Shown in pieces: positions 17,525-26,222 of a stretch of 64,000 nt of DNA. The notes under the pieces were generated by a model. It saw only the letters and a program-made list of their open reading frames with translations. It had not been told where the DNA came from and ran no database searches. Position 1 is the first letter of the stretch. Each line of letters starts with the position of its first letter. The position numbers and the translations under genes were made by a program. Source of the stretch: Candidatus Saccharibacteria bacterium oral taxon 488 (GTDB lineage: Bacteria > Patescibacteriota > Saccharimonadia > Saccharimonadales > Saccharimonadaceae); NCBI GenBank assembly GCA_005697215.1, contig CP040003.1, positions 62,001 through 126,000 on the forward strand, in the 5' to 3' direction.

Positions 17525-19294
17525 ATGGCGAGCCAGTCACAAAAGCAGCAGATCATTCAGAGCATCAAAGATGTGACTAATATCTTGGTGACGGTAAGCG
17601 CTGATCCATCGGTGGACGAGCTGTCGGCGGCACTGGGGCTGACAATTTTCCTAAATAAACTGGGCAAGCACGCCACGGCTGTTTTTAGTGGCAAAGTCCC
17701 GCCGGCGATTTCGTTCCTCGAGCCTGACGAGACGTTTGAAGCCACGGCGGACAGCCTGCGTGATTTTATCATCGCGCTTGATAAGGAAAAGGCTGATCAT
17801 CTGCGCTACAAGGTGGTTGATGATGCAGTGAAGATTTTTATCACGCCATACCGGGCGACAATTACCGAGGCTGATCTAGAGTTTTCGCAGGGCGATTATA
17901 ACATTGAACTGGTGCTCGCATTGAATGTTGAGAGCCAGGATCATCTCGACAAGGCGCTGACGGCCCACGGCAAGATTTTACATGATGCAGTGGTATCGAC
18001 GGTGACCGCCGGTATGGTGAGGAGTAGTCTCGGAACGGTTGATTGGCATGACGATAAGGCGTCAGGCGTCAGCGAGATGCTGGTTGACCTGATTGATGAG
18101 TTACGAACACCGAAAGTGACCATGGATGAGCAGATCGCAACAGCACTGCTGACCGGTGTTGTGGCGGCGACGGAGCGGTTCAGTAATAACCTAACCTCGT
18201 CGCGGGTGATGACGTTGGCGGCAGAGCTGATGGCGGTTGGCGCGAACCAGCAATTGATTGCTACCAAGTTGGCTGAGGGGCAGGCGATTAAAGCCGAGGA
18301 GCACTCAGAGCCAGAGCAATCAAAGCAGGCGGCCGATGCAGCTGATGATGAGACGCAGGATAATGACGGCCAGGATGGCTCTAATTTTAAGGTTGAACGG
18401 GGAAAACGCTCGAAGCCAGCTGAGTCAAAAAGAGATGATGGCGCGTTGTCGATTAGCCACGAGCGGCGGGGTAGCCTTGATGATGTGGCCAAACAGACTC
18501 GGGCCGAAGAGCAGGATGCAGCGGCTCGTGTGGCCACGGCGCAGCTTGATCGCCTTCGAGCGGCGTCAGTGACGAGCGGGCGGAGCAGTGCGACATCGAC
18601 ATCGCAACCAATCAGTGCGTCGGTGTCGGCTGAGCCAGAAACGGCCACGCCACTACTAGGTGGAACGTTGAACGCAACGACGGAGCGGGCGGCTGAGGAT
18701 AAGCGCCGCGATCTTGACACTGATCAAAACAAGACTATCTTGCATCACGGCACCTATGTCGGTGCGTCGCGGCCGGCCCTCGGCGAATCGCCGTTGAATG
18801 CCGCCATGGGGAAGTCTGATGAACCGCCGAGCGTTGACCCGTTTGCGACCACCAACAAAGACGAAGCGGTCATTGCCGCGCTGAAGGAGGAAACGCAGGC
18901 GCTGGCTGACAAGCAGACTCAATCTACCGCTCCGCCATCGCCGCCAGATTCTGAGCGCGACGCCCGCGCGGCAATTACCGAGGCGCTGGCTGCTGCACCG
19001 CCGCTTGAACCCGCGGCTTCGCCTGCTCCGGTAGTCTCCTCTTCGCCGCTACCGACAGTGTCGTCCGCTCCGGCTACGCTCGCTGACATTGAGTCTAATG
19101 TGATGCATGGCTTGCCGCCGCTGCCTGATTTCTCTGACTTTTCAGGATCAGGCTTGCCACCGCTGCCACCAGCTCCGGTTGGTGCTGCCGATGGTGGACT
19201 GCCAGCGTTGAACACATCACCTTCAGCACCGTCCGCCCCGGCGCCGCCGCGCACCTTTAACCCGTCCCAATTCCAGATCCCGGGGCAAAAATAG
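17525..19294 (+). CDS. DHH/RecJ-like protein with degenerate active site and disordered tail
   Basis: The first 250 residues have the fold pattern of NrnA/RecJ-type DHH phosphoesterases: a Rossmann-like start (NILVTVSADPSVDELSAALG) and later strands and helices in the same order. However, the HxxPDxDA and DHH signatures are missing, so catalysis is doubtful. The remaining 330 residues are low-complexity, first acidic and Gln/Arg-rich, then Pro/Ala-rich (residues about 460-589), and are likely disordered. The gene is 3 bp before truB, so they are an operon. The order resembles the common nrnA-truB pairing. A scaffold or RNA-binding role is possible but unproven. Confidence 0.65.
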   Translation: MASQSQKQQIIQSIKDVTNILVTVSADPSVDELSAALGLTIFLNKLGKHATAVFSGKVPPAISFLEPDETFEATADSLRDFIIALDKEKADHLRYKVVDDAVKIFITPYRATITEADLEFSQGDYNIELVLALNVESQDHLDKALTAHGKILHDAVVSTVTAGMVRSSLGTVDWHDDKASGVSEMLVDLIDELRTPKVTMDEQIATALLTGVVAATERFSNNLTSSRVMTLAAELMAVGANQQLIATKLAEGQAIKAEEHSEPEQSKQAADAADDETQDNDGQDGSNFKVERGKRSKPAESKRDDGALSISHERRGSLDDVAKQTRAEEQDAAARVATAQLDRLRAASVTSGRSSATSTSQPISASVSAEPETATPLLGGTLNATTERAAEDKRRDLDTDQNKTILHHGTYVGASRPALGESPLNAAMGKSDEPPSVDPFATTNKDEAVIAALKEETQALADKQTQSTAPPSPPDSERDARAAITEALAAAPPLEPAASPAPVVSSSPLPTVSSAPATLADIESNVMHGLPPLPDFSDFSGSGLPPLPPAPVGAADGGLPALNTSPSAPSAPAPPRTFNPSQFQIPGQK

Positions 19295-19297
19295 CCC

Positions 19298-19954
19298 ATG
19301 GACGAGGTGCTGCTCATTGATAAGCCGGCTGGTATGACGAGTTTCGGGGTAGTGGCGCGGTTGCGGCGAGTGCTCAGCCAGGCAGTGGGCAAGAAAGTGA
19401 AAGTTGGCCATACTGGTACGCTCGATCCATTTGCCACCGGTCTGATGATCATTGTCACCGGCAAGAAGTGCCGTGAGGCTGATACCTTTACGAAGCTTGA
19501 TAAGTGGTATGAAGCAGAAATCATGCTTGGCGAGGTATCGACGACCGGTGATCCTGAGGGTGAACTGACTCGCGTGTCGGAGCGGCAGCCGCCTCGCAGT
19601 GAGGTTGAAGCGGTACTCGGTACGTTTGTGGGTGAAATTAAACAGCGCCCACCGATATTTAGCGCCATCAAGATCAATGGCCGTCGGGCCTATCAGCTGG
19701 CACGTCAGGGTCAGCCGGTCGATATGCCGGAGCGCACCGTGTCGATTTACACCTTGGAGCTTGTCGCCTATGAGTATCCTCGCTTGGTAATTCGAGCGCA
19801 TGTTTCGAGTGGTACGTATATTCGGAGCTTAGCGGTTGATATTGGTCAGAAGCTGGAAACAGGGGCCTACTGCCGCCAGCTGCGCCGCCAGGCTATCGCT
19901 GAATATGACGTCGCTCAGGCAAAACCATTAGCGGATTTTGGGATTTTGTCTTGA
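19298..19954 (+). CDS. truB: tRNA pseudouridine-55 synthase, short form
   Basis: TruB isomerises U55 in the T loop of tRNAs. The 218-aa product starts DEVLLIDKPAGMTSFGVV, has the catalytic GHTGTLDPFATG with the nucleophilic Asp, and RPPIFSAIKINGRRAY. The family's C-terminal PUA-type RNA-binding domain is absent. It follows the DHH-like gene after 3 bp and likely depends on its promoter. The stop lies inside the promoter region of the following pilin gene. Confidence 0.92.
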   Translation: MDEVLLIDKPAGMTSFGVVARLRRVLSQAVGKKVKVGHTGTLDPFATGLMIIVTGKKCREADTFTKLDKWYEAEIMLGEVSTTGDPEGELTRVSERQPPRSEVEAVLGTFVGEIKQRPPIFSAIKINGRRAYQLARQGQPVDMPERTVSIYTLELVAYEYPRLVIRAHVSSGTYIRSLAVDIGQKLETGAYCRQLRRQAIAEYDVAQAKPLADFGILS

Positions 19955-19959
19955 AGTGC

Positions 19960-19965
19960 TATTAT
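19960..19965 (+). promoter_or_regulatory. Extended -10 of the 164-aa pilin gene
   Basis: TGc-TATTAT ends 6 nt before ATG 19972. Confidence 0.5.
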
Positions 19966-19971
19966 CAAATC

Positions 19972-20466
19972 ATGGGTAGGCAGACAGGTTTTACAATCGT
20001 TGAACTATTAATTGTGATGGTCGTGATCGCGATTTTGGCGACCATCGGTATTGTGGCGTATTCGGGCGTGCGCCAGGACGCTACCGATACCAAGATTCGT
20101 TCCATCGTCAAGATCGCTGGGGATGCGCTGCAGATATATGATACACAGAAGCGAACACTGCCGTCAGGACAGGGGACGTTCAATAACGCTAATGGTGTTG
20201 ACTCGCTTGTACCACAGTATATCCAGCCGGGGTATCGTGAGGGTGTCAGCAGCAAGAACGCGTCTAGTCCAGACGATATTTTTGTCTGGTATCCATGCAA
20301 AGATACCTCTGGTAAGATAACAGGTATTGCGGTATTTGCGGCCCTTAATTCCGCCAAGCCGCAGGAGTCGGCTCAGGTTAATGCGGTCAAGGCGACCTGC
20401 AACATTCCGGGTGCAGCTGTGCCGACTACGGGTAGACCAGCCTATAACTACGTGCAGACCTTTTAG
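19972..20466 (+). CDS. Type IV pilin-like protein
   Basis: The product starts MGRQTG then FTIVELLIVMVVIAILAT, a class III signal: a short basic leader, Gly before the cut site, Phe at mature position 1 and Glu at position 5. The prepilin peptidase encoded at 49153-50019 would process it. The C-terminal domain of about 135 residues has two cysteines (YPCKD and KATCN), placed like a pilin D-region disulfide. A longer frame begins at TTG 19951, but the -10 position supports ATG 19972. It lies 21 kb from the main pilus cluster. Confidence 0.85.
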   Translation: MGRQTGFTIVELLIVMVVIAILATIGIVAYSGVRQDATDTKIRSIVKIAGDALQIYDTQKRTLPSGQGTFNNANGVDSLVPQYIQPGYREGVSSKNASSPDDIFVWYPCKDTSGKITGIAVFAALNSAKPQESAQVNAVKATCNIPGAAVPTTGRPAYNYVQTF

Positions 20467-20502
20467 TAGTGCAGCTGATTTGCGTTTTTAGCGTAGCATT
20501 GG

Positions 20503-20508
20503 TATAAT
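20503..20508 (+). promoter_or_regulatory. Extended -10 of rpsO
   Basis: TGg-TATAAT ends 9 nt before ATG 20518, so any leader would be about 3 nt. Confidence 0.55.
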
Positions 20509-20517
20509 GACGAGGCT

Positions 20518-20784
20518 ATGATTAGCAAAGACGATAAAGCGAAAGCAATTGCTTTGACTCAGGTCAACAAGGACGACGTTGGCAGCCCGCAGGCGCAGGT
20601 GTCGATCTTGACGGCTCGTATCAAAGAGGTCACCAAGCACCTGAAGGCGAATAAGCACGACTTCATGGCACGCCGTGGCTTAATCCAGATGGTTGGCAAG
20701 CGTAAGCGCCTGCTCAAATACCTGGAGCGAACTGATTTTGAGAGTTATAAAGCGGTTGTGGCTGCCCTGGGTCTGCGTAAATAG
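20518..20784 (+). CDS. rpsO: 30S ribosomal protein S15
   Basis: S15 binds the 16S rRNA central domain and helps form bridge B4. The 88-aa product has family hallmarks: GSPQAQVSILTARIKEVTKHLK, HDFMARRGLIQMVGKRKRLLKYL and a C-terminal LGLRK. Length is normal. Unlike rpsF and rpsT it has almost no leader, so the leader-based autoregulation known for S15 in other bacteria is not visible here. Confidence 0.97.
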   Translation: MISKDDKAKAIALTQVNKDDVGSPQAQVSILTARIKEVTKHLKANKHDFMARRGLIQMVGKRKRLLKYLERTDFESYKAVVAALGLRK

Positions 20785-20806
20785 TCGCGCCTCGGTAGTT
20801 GTACGT

Positions 20807-20841
20807 ATATCCACCTTGATATATCACGAGGTGGATATTTT
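20807..20841. terminator. Terminator between convergent rpsO and sortase genes
   Basis: ATATCCACCT (20807-20816) pairs with AGGTGGATAT (20829-20838) around a 12-nt loop, followed by TTTT. Confidence 0.75.
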
Positions 20842-20844
20842 GAT

Positions 20845-21438
20845 TTAACGTGGCGTAGCTACAAAAACCGTCCGGCCGTCGGCTGCGCCGCCAAGCGTGC
20901 ATGAATAGAGGGTGAGCTGTGGCTTGTTGGTTCGGTTTTCGATGTGAACGGCATCCGGCTTGACATCAAATAGCCGGGATATGACGTAGGTATAGCGCCT
21001 GCCACGGTAGTCAATGATTATTTCATCGCCAATGCGTAGTTTATCAATATTGTAGAATGGTGATTTTTGGATGGTTTGCTGCGGCGTCAGGCCCATGATA
21101 AATCGATGGGCCGACAAGACGAAGTTGCCGCCGTCGACTGGATTGCCATTCTCTGGCCGACGCCACCATGCACCTCGCTCCATAGTTTCGGCGCCGCCAG
21201 TAGCGTACGGTACGCTAATGTCAATTTTGGGGATGTAGAGGCGGTCCTCGGTGATCTTGGTTTCTGGCGTAGCGGCGAGAAGCTGGGTGGTTTCGTTACG
21301 CGTTGGATCAATGAGCTGAGCGCGAAAGAATGGACTAAACGCCGTGATGAGCGTGTAGCCGCCACCAGCGAGCATGATAATAGCCAGACTCATACTGAGC
21401 CATCGGCGGCGGTTTTTGGCGTGGGTTATCTGCTTCAC
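20845..21438 (-). CDS. Sortase family transpeptidase
   Basis: Sortases anchor or polymerise secreted proteins at the cell surface. The 197-aa product has one N-terminal membrane helix (about 13-35), then the sortase beta barrel. The catalytic residues are His111 (FVLSAHRF), Cys180 (TLYSCTLGG) and Arg189 (DGRTVF), and the substrate-facing RLYIPKIDISVPYATG strand is present. The start is GTG 21438, 6 nt after TGc-TACAAT on the minus strand. No protein with a C-terminal LPxTG-helix-basic tail is in this window, so its substrates lie elsewhere. Confidence 0.9.
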   Translation of the reverse strand: MKQITHAKNRRRWLSMSLAIIMLAGGGYTLITAFSPFFRAQLIDPTRNETTQLLAATPETKITEDRLYIPKIDISVPYATGGAETMERGAWWRRPENGNPVDGGNFVLSAHRFIMGLTPQQTIQKSPFYNIDKLRIGDEIIIDYRGRRYTYVISRLFDVKPDAVHIENRTNKPQLTLYSCTLGGAADGRTVFVATPR

Positions 21439-21444
21439 TTGTTA

Positions 21445-21450
21445 ATTGTA
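21445..21450 (-). promoter_or_regulatory. Extended -10 of the sortase gene
   Basis: TGc-TACAAT on the minus strand ends 6 nt before the GTG start. Confidence 0.55.
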
Positions 21451-21525
21451 GCATGGGCGGGGTCAGCCTAGCAGCATGGGCCGTTGTTTTATCGGGGTGA
21501 GCCGATCTGTTCGATGGGGTGCTGA

Positions 21526-21554
21526 TTGACTTTTTATAGTTTTTATGCTAAATT
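21526..21554 (+). promoter_or_regulatory. Complete promoter placing the start at an ATG
   Basis: TTGACT (21526-21531), a 17-bp spacer and TGc-TAAATT (21549-21554) are followed by 7 nt and ATG 21562. It is the clearest -35/-10 pair among the leaderless starts. Confidence 0.7.
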
Positions 21555-21561
21555 ACAGAGT

Positions 21562-22188
21562 ATGAATGAATACGCACCGCGGGCTGATAAACTACCACCG
21601 CTAGATGTGGCTGAACAGATTGCGAATATTAGCGATATTATGATTGCTGTTAGGGAGCAAGTTGGTCCGTCTGGTGAATGGTTGAGCAATAACTTAGTGC
21701 ATATCGAGGGGCAGCCAGACTCAGAATTACGCGCTAATGATCATGGTTCTAGATTTACGAATGCGGATGATTTTTGGGAAAACGGCATGGATCCGTCGCA
21801 AGCAAATTCGTCGCAAGACGAATCTGATACATCTGAAAAACTGCCGAGTAAATTTGTTAATAATTTTTGGCAGTACTTTTTTCCGGATGAAATGTTTAAG
21901 GATGACTTGTTGGGGCCAACGGTCCTGAATAAACCGCCGCGAAAGCTGCTTAAAGAAACAGGAGGAGAACTCCTCGCATCGGTTCAGCGGCTGTTTGGGA
22001 TGTTATTTAAGGATACCAATATTGATAGTCACAAACTTGCTGCCTTGGAGTCAGCAGCTGGTGAGGAGCACCTTACCGATCTTAAGGAGGCAATGTTTAT
22101 ACTCTATGAGCTGGCACTGCGTACGGTTACTCAACAAAATGTTATTGAGGCTGAGTGCTCAAGTGCGCATGAGTATTTGTGCAAATAG
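21562..22188 (+). CDS. Hypothetical protein (208 aa), partner of the Tat-like gene
   Basis: The product is acidic, starts MNEYAPRADKLPPLDVAE, and is mostly helical with an Asp/Ser-rich linker near residues 70-95. It has no signal peptide or membrane helix and no recognised family. It is followed after 9 bp by the Tat-like gene, which has its own ribosome site (AGGAG), so they form a two-gene operon driven by the promoter at 21526-21554. Confidence 0.6.
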   Translation: MNEYAPRADKLPPLDVAEQIANISDIMIAVREQVGPSGEWLSNNLVHIEGQPDSELRANDHGSRFTNADDFWENGMDPSQANSSQDESDTSEKLPSKFVNNFWQYFFPDEMFKDDLLGPTVLNKPPRKLLKETGGELLASVQRLFGMLFKDTNIDSHKLAALESAAGEEHLTDLKEAMFILYELALRTVTQQNVIEAECSSAHEYLCK

Positions 22189-22197
22189 GAGTTCGGT

Positions 22198-22989
22198 ATG
22201 GTAAGAAACATAAATGCAGAGCCATCAAGGATAAGTCGGCGCGGTCTGTTGTTTGGTGCGGCTGGAGCAGTGGCGGCTACGGCTGGTGGGCTGCTTATGA
22301 ACCGTGGCGATGAAAGTCAACGGATACTATCGGTAGAGACGAATGCCTTGAAGCTTGACCTTGAAGGGGCGTATGAGATATATGGTCAAGCCCGTGACAT
22401 GTTTCGGCGATGTATTGAGGGTGCGCCTGTGTTTACGAGCGAAATGCCGCCGATATTACCACCACCCGCATCGGTATCTGTCTCTCGAGGCGGGGGTAAG
22501 CGCGGTTTTATGACGGGGAGTGCGCTACTGCGTAAGGCCGGTCATTCTGAGCGAGCAGTGATAGGCACGGGAGTCTCTTCGGATTTGGGTGATGATAGTA
22601 GGGTGCGCGTGGCCGTCGCGTTTGAATTGTTGGCAGGTAAGCCCGAAGCTAAGATTGCTGAGCTGATGGCGGTTTGGGGAGTATCGAGGCGAGGGTTACC
22701 GACAGAACGTGCCTTTCGGGATATACTGTATGAAATTGATCCGGAAGAGCTGATGCTATCCTTTGTGCCAGTATCTCAGAGGCAACCGACAGCGCCAACT
22801 AGTGAGCAGCCGTATGAGTGGACTGCTATGCTGCCGGGAATGGAGAGTTTTAATGTGATACAACAAGTCATTGGTGCGGCTGGCGGTAGCTCACCGGAAG
22901 TGTTGTTACCAACGCCAAAGGTTTTGGACCGAGTAAGTGAGCAGCTCGCTGCGGTTCGGGATGCGTTTGGTCGGGCCGGCTTCCTATAA
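22198..22989 (+). CDS. Secreted protein with a twin-arginine-like signal, function unknown
   Basis: The N-terminus SRISRRGLLFGAAGAVAATA has paired arginines (14-15), a mildly hydrophobic Ala/Gly-rich stretch and no strong charge after it. It resembles a Tat signal more than a Sec signal, although the Tat consensus Phe is Leu here. The mature part of about 230 residues has a Pro-rich segment (PPILPPPASVSVS), a single Cys early in the mature part and no recognised domain. Whether this organism has TatA/TatC cannot be seen here. ATG 22198 has AGGAG 7 nt upstream. Confidence 0.55.
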   Translation: MVRNINAEPSRISRRGLLFGAAGAVAATAGGLLMNRGDESQRILSVETNALKLDLEGAYEIYGQARDMFRRCIEGAPVFTSEMPPILPPPASVSVSRGGGKRGFMTGSALLRKAGHSERAVIGTGVSSDLGDDSRVRVAVAFELLAGKPEAKIAELMAVWGVSRRGLPTERAFRDILYEIDPEELMLSFVPVSQRQPTAPTSEQPYEWTAMLPGMESFNVIQQVIGAAGGSSPEVLLPTPKVLDRVSEQLAAVRDAFGRAGFL

Positions 22990-23006
22990 AGCATGCGGCC
23001 CTGTGA

Positions 23007-23012
23007 TATAAT
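23007..23012 (+). promoter_or_regulatory. -10 of pnp
   Basis: TATAAT (23007-23012) precedes pnp by about 104 nt, giving a predicted leader of about 98 nt. A promoter this far from the gene is exceptional in the window and fits leader-based control of pnp. Confidence 0.55.
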
Positions 23013-23116
23013 AGAAAGTGCGAATATAACCCGCAGACGGTGATGGATGTGTGGTGTGTTGATAGTAAACCAGCATGCATACACCTGTTACTGTCTTTGC
23101 GAGAAAGAGAGGATCT

Positions 23117-25234
23117 ATGGTAATTATTAACCCGAGCGGCAAGGAGATTTTTAGCGTTACCACCGAGCTGTGCGGCCGGCCGCTGACGCTGGAAGTTAAC
23201 CGGGTTGGCTTTCGGACGACGGGCAGCGTGCTGGTGCGCTACGGCGATACGGTGGTTTTGGGTAGCGCGCAGGTGGGCAGCCGGCCAGTGCAGTTGGATT
23301 ATTTCCCGCTGTCGATTGATTATGAAGAGCGGTTTTATGCGGCGGGTAAAATTTCTGGTTCGCGATTTATCAAGCGCGAGGGCCGGCCGAGCGACGAAGC
23401 AGTGCTGATCGGTCGGTTGATTGACCGTCCGATTCGGCCGCTGTTTCCAAAGGGCTACCGTCAAGAGGTGCAAGTCGTGGCGACAGTGCTGAGCATGGAT
23501 CCGGATTTCCGTCCGGATGTGGTGGCGATGATTGCGGCGTCGAGCGCCTTGATGCTGACCGGCACGCCGTTTGACGGACCGGTGGCGGGCTTGCGGGTGG
23601 GCCGCGTGAATGGTGAGTTTAAGGCCTTTTTGACGCCAGAGGAACGTGAGCAATCTGATTTGGATTTGGTAGTAGCTGGCATTGAGAGTGGCATTACCAT
23701 GGTGGAAGCTGGCGCTAAGGAGGTATCAGAAGAGGTGATCGTCGATGCCATGGCCTGGGCGCACCAGATGATGCAACCAGCGATTCAGCTGCAGCGTGAG
23801 CTAGCTGCCAAAGTTGCGCCAGCCGCACAAGAATATGAATTAGTTTTACCTGATGAAGCAATTCAGCAGACGGCTGACGAATGGGTTGACGGTAAATTAG
23901 GCGAGAAAATCCGCCGGCCGTATCCAGAGCGCAACGAGGTGGTCAATGAGATTCGCTGGGCATTCCACGAAGCGATGGCCGAAAAGCTGGGCTTGGGTGC
24001 TGAGGAATACGACGAAGTACGCGACGAGTACGATGAAGCATTCACCTTGGCGTTGCATAAAGATGTTCGCCGCGGTATCGTCGAGGATAATATGCGTCCA
24101 GACGGCCGCAAACTAACTGAAATTCGCCCGTTAAGTTCAGAAGTTGGTTTGCTGCCACGAGCACACGGTTCAAGCTTGTTTACCCGCGGCGTGACGCAGG
24201 GTATGAATATTGTCACCTTGGCGCCGCTGAGTTACGCGCAGCTGGTTGATACCATGGAGGTTAACGACGGCGAACGGCGCTACATGCACCATTATAATGC
24301 GCCAGGCTATACGGTTGGCGAGGTTAAGCGGATGGGCAGCCCAGGCCGGCGCGAGATTGGCCACGGCTACTTGGCGGAGCGCGCCTTGACGCCGGTGCTG
24401 CCGAGTGAAGAAGACTTCCCATACGCCATCCGTAGTGTCACCGAAATCATGAGCCAGAACGGTTCGACGTCGATGGCAGCGACCTGTTCGAGCTGTCTGG
24501 CGCTGATGGATGCTGGCGTGCCGCTGAAAGCACCGGTCAGCGGTATCGCTATGGGTCTCATGATGGACGGCGAGACGCCGTATGTGCTGAGCGATATCGC
24601 TGATGCTGAGGATTTCGCTGGTGATATGGATTTCAAGGTGACTGGTACAGCCAAGGGCATCACGGCGCTGCAGATGGACATGAAGGTGCATGGTTTGCCA
24701 GTGGCAGTGCTGCGCCAAGCGATTGAACAGAGCAAGGCGGGCCGGGCGCATATTTTGGAGCATATGCTGAGTGTGCTGCCAGCGCCGCGTGAAGCACTTA
24801 GTCCGTACGCGCCGCGGATTGAAAAGCTAAAAATTGATCCAGATAAAATCGGCGCCGTCATCGGCAAGGGCGGCGAGGTGATTAACAAGATTACTAGCGA
24901 AACTGGTGCTGAGGTTGATATCAAGGAAGACGGCTTGATTACCATCGCCAGTCCAGACGGTGTATCGATCGAGAAAGCGCTAAACTGGATCAAGAGCCTG
25001 GTCGAAGAGCCAGAAGTTGGCAAAATCTACGAGGGTAAGGTGGTCAGTATCAAAGATTTCGGAGCGTTCGTGAATATTCTGCCGGGAGTTGACGGGATGG
25101 TGCATATCTCGAAGCTGGCCGATCACCGCGTGGCTAAGGTGACTGATGTGGTCAAGGAAGGACAAACCGTTCGCGTAAAAATCACCGGCATTGATGAGCG
25201 CGGTAAGATTAACTTGACGATGATCGGGTTGTAA
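23117..25234 (+). CDS. pnp: Polynucleotide phosphorylase
   Basis: PNPase degrades RNA 3'-5' using phosphate. The 705-aa product contains two RNase PH domains (N-terminal with GRPLTLEVNRVGFRTTGSV, C-terminal with RPDGRKLTEIRPLSSEVGLL and the catalytic FPYAIRSVTEIMSQNGSTS region), a KH domain with GAVIGKGGEVINKIT near residue 580, and an S1 domain from about 635 (GKIYEGKVVSIKDFGAFVNI). The open frame extends upstream, but ATG 23117 follows an AGAGAGGA ribosome site and starts the conserved domain, so it is preferred. Confidence 0.97.
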   Translation: MVIINPSGKEIFSVTTELCGRPLTLEVNRVGFRTTGSVLVRYGDTVVLGSAQVGSRPVQLDYFPLSIDYEERFYAAGKISGSRFIKREGRPSDEAVLIGRLIDRPIRPLFPKGYRQEVQVVATVLSMDPDFRPDVVAMIAASSALMLTGTPFDGPVAGLRVGRVNGEFKAFLTPEEREQSDLDLVVAGIESGITMVEAGAKEVSEEVIVDAMAWAHQMMQPAIQLQRELAAKVAPAAQEYELVLPDEAIQQTADEWVDGKLGEKIRRPYPERNEVVNEIRWAFHEAMAEKLGLGAEEYDEVRDEYDEAFTLALHKDVRRGIVEDNMRPDGRKLTEIRPLSSEVGLLPRAHGSSLFTRGVTQGMNIVTLAPLSYAQLVDTMEVNDGERRYMHHYNAPGYTVGEVKRMGSPGRREIGHGYLAERALTPVLPSEEDFPYAIRSVTEIMSQNGSTSMAATCSSCLALMDAGVPLKAPVSGIAMGLMMDGETPYVLSDIADAEDFAGDMDFKVTGTAKGITALQMDMKVHGLPVAVLRQAIEQSKAGRAHILEHMLSVLPAPREALSPYAPRIEKLKIDPDKIGAVIGKGGEVINKITSETGAEVDIKEDGLITIASPDGVSIEKALNWIKSLVEEPEVGKIYEGKVVSIKDFGAFVNILPGVDGMVHISKLADHRVAKVTDVVKEGQTVRVKITGIDERGKINLTMIGL

Positions 25235-25292
25235 CTTTTGCTTTTTAGCAAAATACGATACAATGAGAACGTAAGAGTAATTGAGGGGGATT

Positions 25293-26171
25293 ATGGACGA
25301 CAAGAATAATAAGAACGTACCACAACCGACAGCAACATCGCCCGTGGCGACCGAGCAGACTGCTCCGGCGCCCTCGCAGCCAGTACCACCGGTGCCGCAG
25401 CCACAGCAGCCACTGCAGCAAGGTGTACCGATGCAGCCCAAGAAAGGGTTGAGCAAGGGCGCGCTATGGGGTATCATTGGCGGTTCAATAGGTTTGATAG
25501 TTATCGTGGTTGGCATCGTGCTGGCTGTTATATTCCTTGGTGGGCCATCAAAAGCCGACTACCAAGAAGCTGCTAAGACACTGAAGGAGTTTGACGGCAA
25601 CAGCCTCAACTCGGCACTCAAGTCGTCAAATGCTGATAACGCAAAGAAGCTGATTGAAGAGGCGGTGGGACGTGCTGATTTGATGATGAAGAAGCTTGAT
25701 TCATCGAAGATTATGCGCGACGAGGAGACCAAAAAATCCTTTGGCGAGTACAAGACTGCCTATGAGAAGGTGCGCCCAAATATGCTTGCCATTGCCAGTC
25801 TGATAGGAGATATGAAAGACTTCTCCAAGAAGTGTTCACCGAGCTATTTTAGCTATATCGGTAAGCCAGCAGATGAAGTTAGGAAGCTCTACGATGAAAA
25901 AATGAGCGGCTGCTATCAGTTACTCGATAACATTATCAAATCAGAGCAAAAAGAAGTGCAGGACTTTGGTAAGCAGATGAAAGAGTATTACAAGGCGTTA
26001 GGTGATTTCTTTGTAGCACGCGCCAATAAAGATTACAGTGTTCAGGCACCGCGCCTGTCGTCAGGCAGGTCAAACCCGCTATCCAATTTTGCCAAGAAAA
26101 TCCAAGAATCAAATTTGCAGAAGCACGAGAAAGACTTCGTCAACCTGGTGAAAGAAAAAGCTGAAAAGTAA
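25293..26171 (+). CDS. Membrane-anchored helical protein with proline-rich N-terminus
   Basis: The 292-aa product begins with about 50 residues rich in Pro, Gln and Thr, then has one membrane helix at about 57-82 (GIIGGSIGLIVIVVGIVLAVIF). The extracytoplasmic domain of about 210 residues is a Lys/Glu-rich helical bundle with two Cys. The cytoplasmic Pro-rich segment followed by a helix and outer domain resembles the 206-aa protein at 5866-6486, which may be a distant relative. ATG 25293 follows GAGGGGG. The promoter may be TACAAT at 25259-25264. Confidence 0.65.
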   Translation: MDDKNNKNVPQPTATSPVATEQTAPAPSQPVPPVPQPQQPLQQGVPMQPKKGLSKGALWGIIGGSIGLIVIVVGIVLAVIFLGGPSKADYQEAAKTLKEFDGNSLNSALKSSNADNAKKLIEEAVGRADLMMKKLDSSKIMRDEETKKSFGEYKTAYEKVRPNMLAIASLIGDMKDFSKKCSPSYFSYIGKPADEVRKLYDEKMSGCYQLLDNIIKSEQKEVQDFGKQMKEYYKALGDFFVARANKDYSVQAPRLSSGRSNPLSNFAKKIQESNLQKHEKDFVNLVKEKAEK

Positions 26172-26191
26172 TTTTCGCCTCGGCATCAAGC

Positions 26192-26221
26192 AAAACACCT
26201 CGCATAGTGACGAGGTGTTTT
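26192..26221 (+). terminator. Terminator abutting the udg promoter
   Basis: AAAACACCTCG (26192-26202) pairs with CGAGGTGTTTT (26211-26221). Its final T is one base before the udg -10 hexamer (26223-26228), so the hairpin's 3' arm forms the promoter spacer. Confidence 0.75.
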
Positions 26222-26222
26222 G

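Noticed and set aside
17941-18720. 259-codon minus-strand frame in the DHH-like gene
   Set aside because: Ser/Ala/Val-rich shadow of a well-supported gene with a consensus promoter. It has no motif or ribosome site.
18960-19290. Pro/Ala-rich repeats as a repeat array or CRISPR
   Set aside because: Low-complexity codons without regular unit or spacing. No CRISPR-like repeat-spacer array was seen anywhere in the window.
22868-23653. 261-codon minus-strand frame over the start of pnp
   Set aside because: Arg/His/Gln-rich composition typical of an antisense shadow. It overlaps the pnp promoter and coding region.
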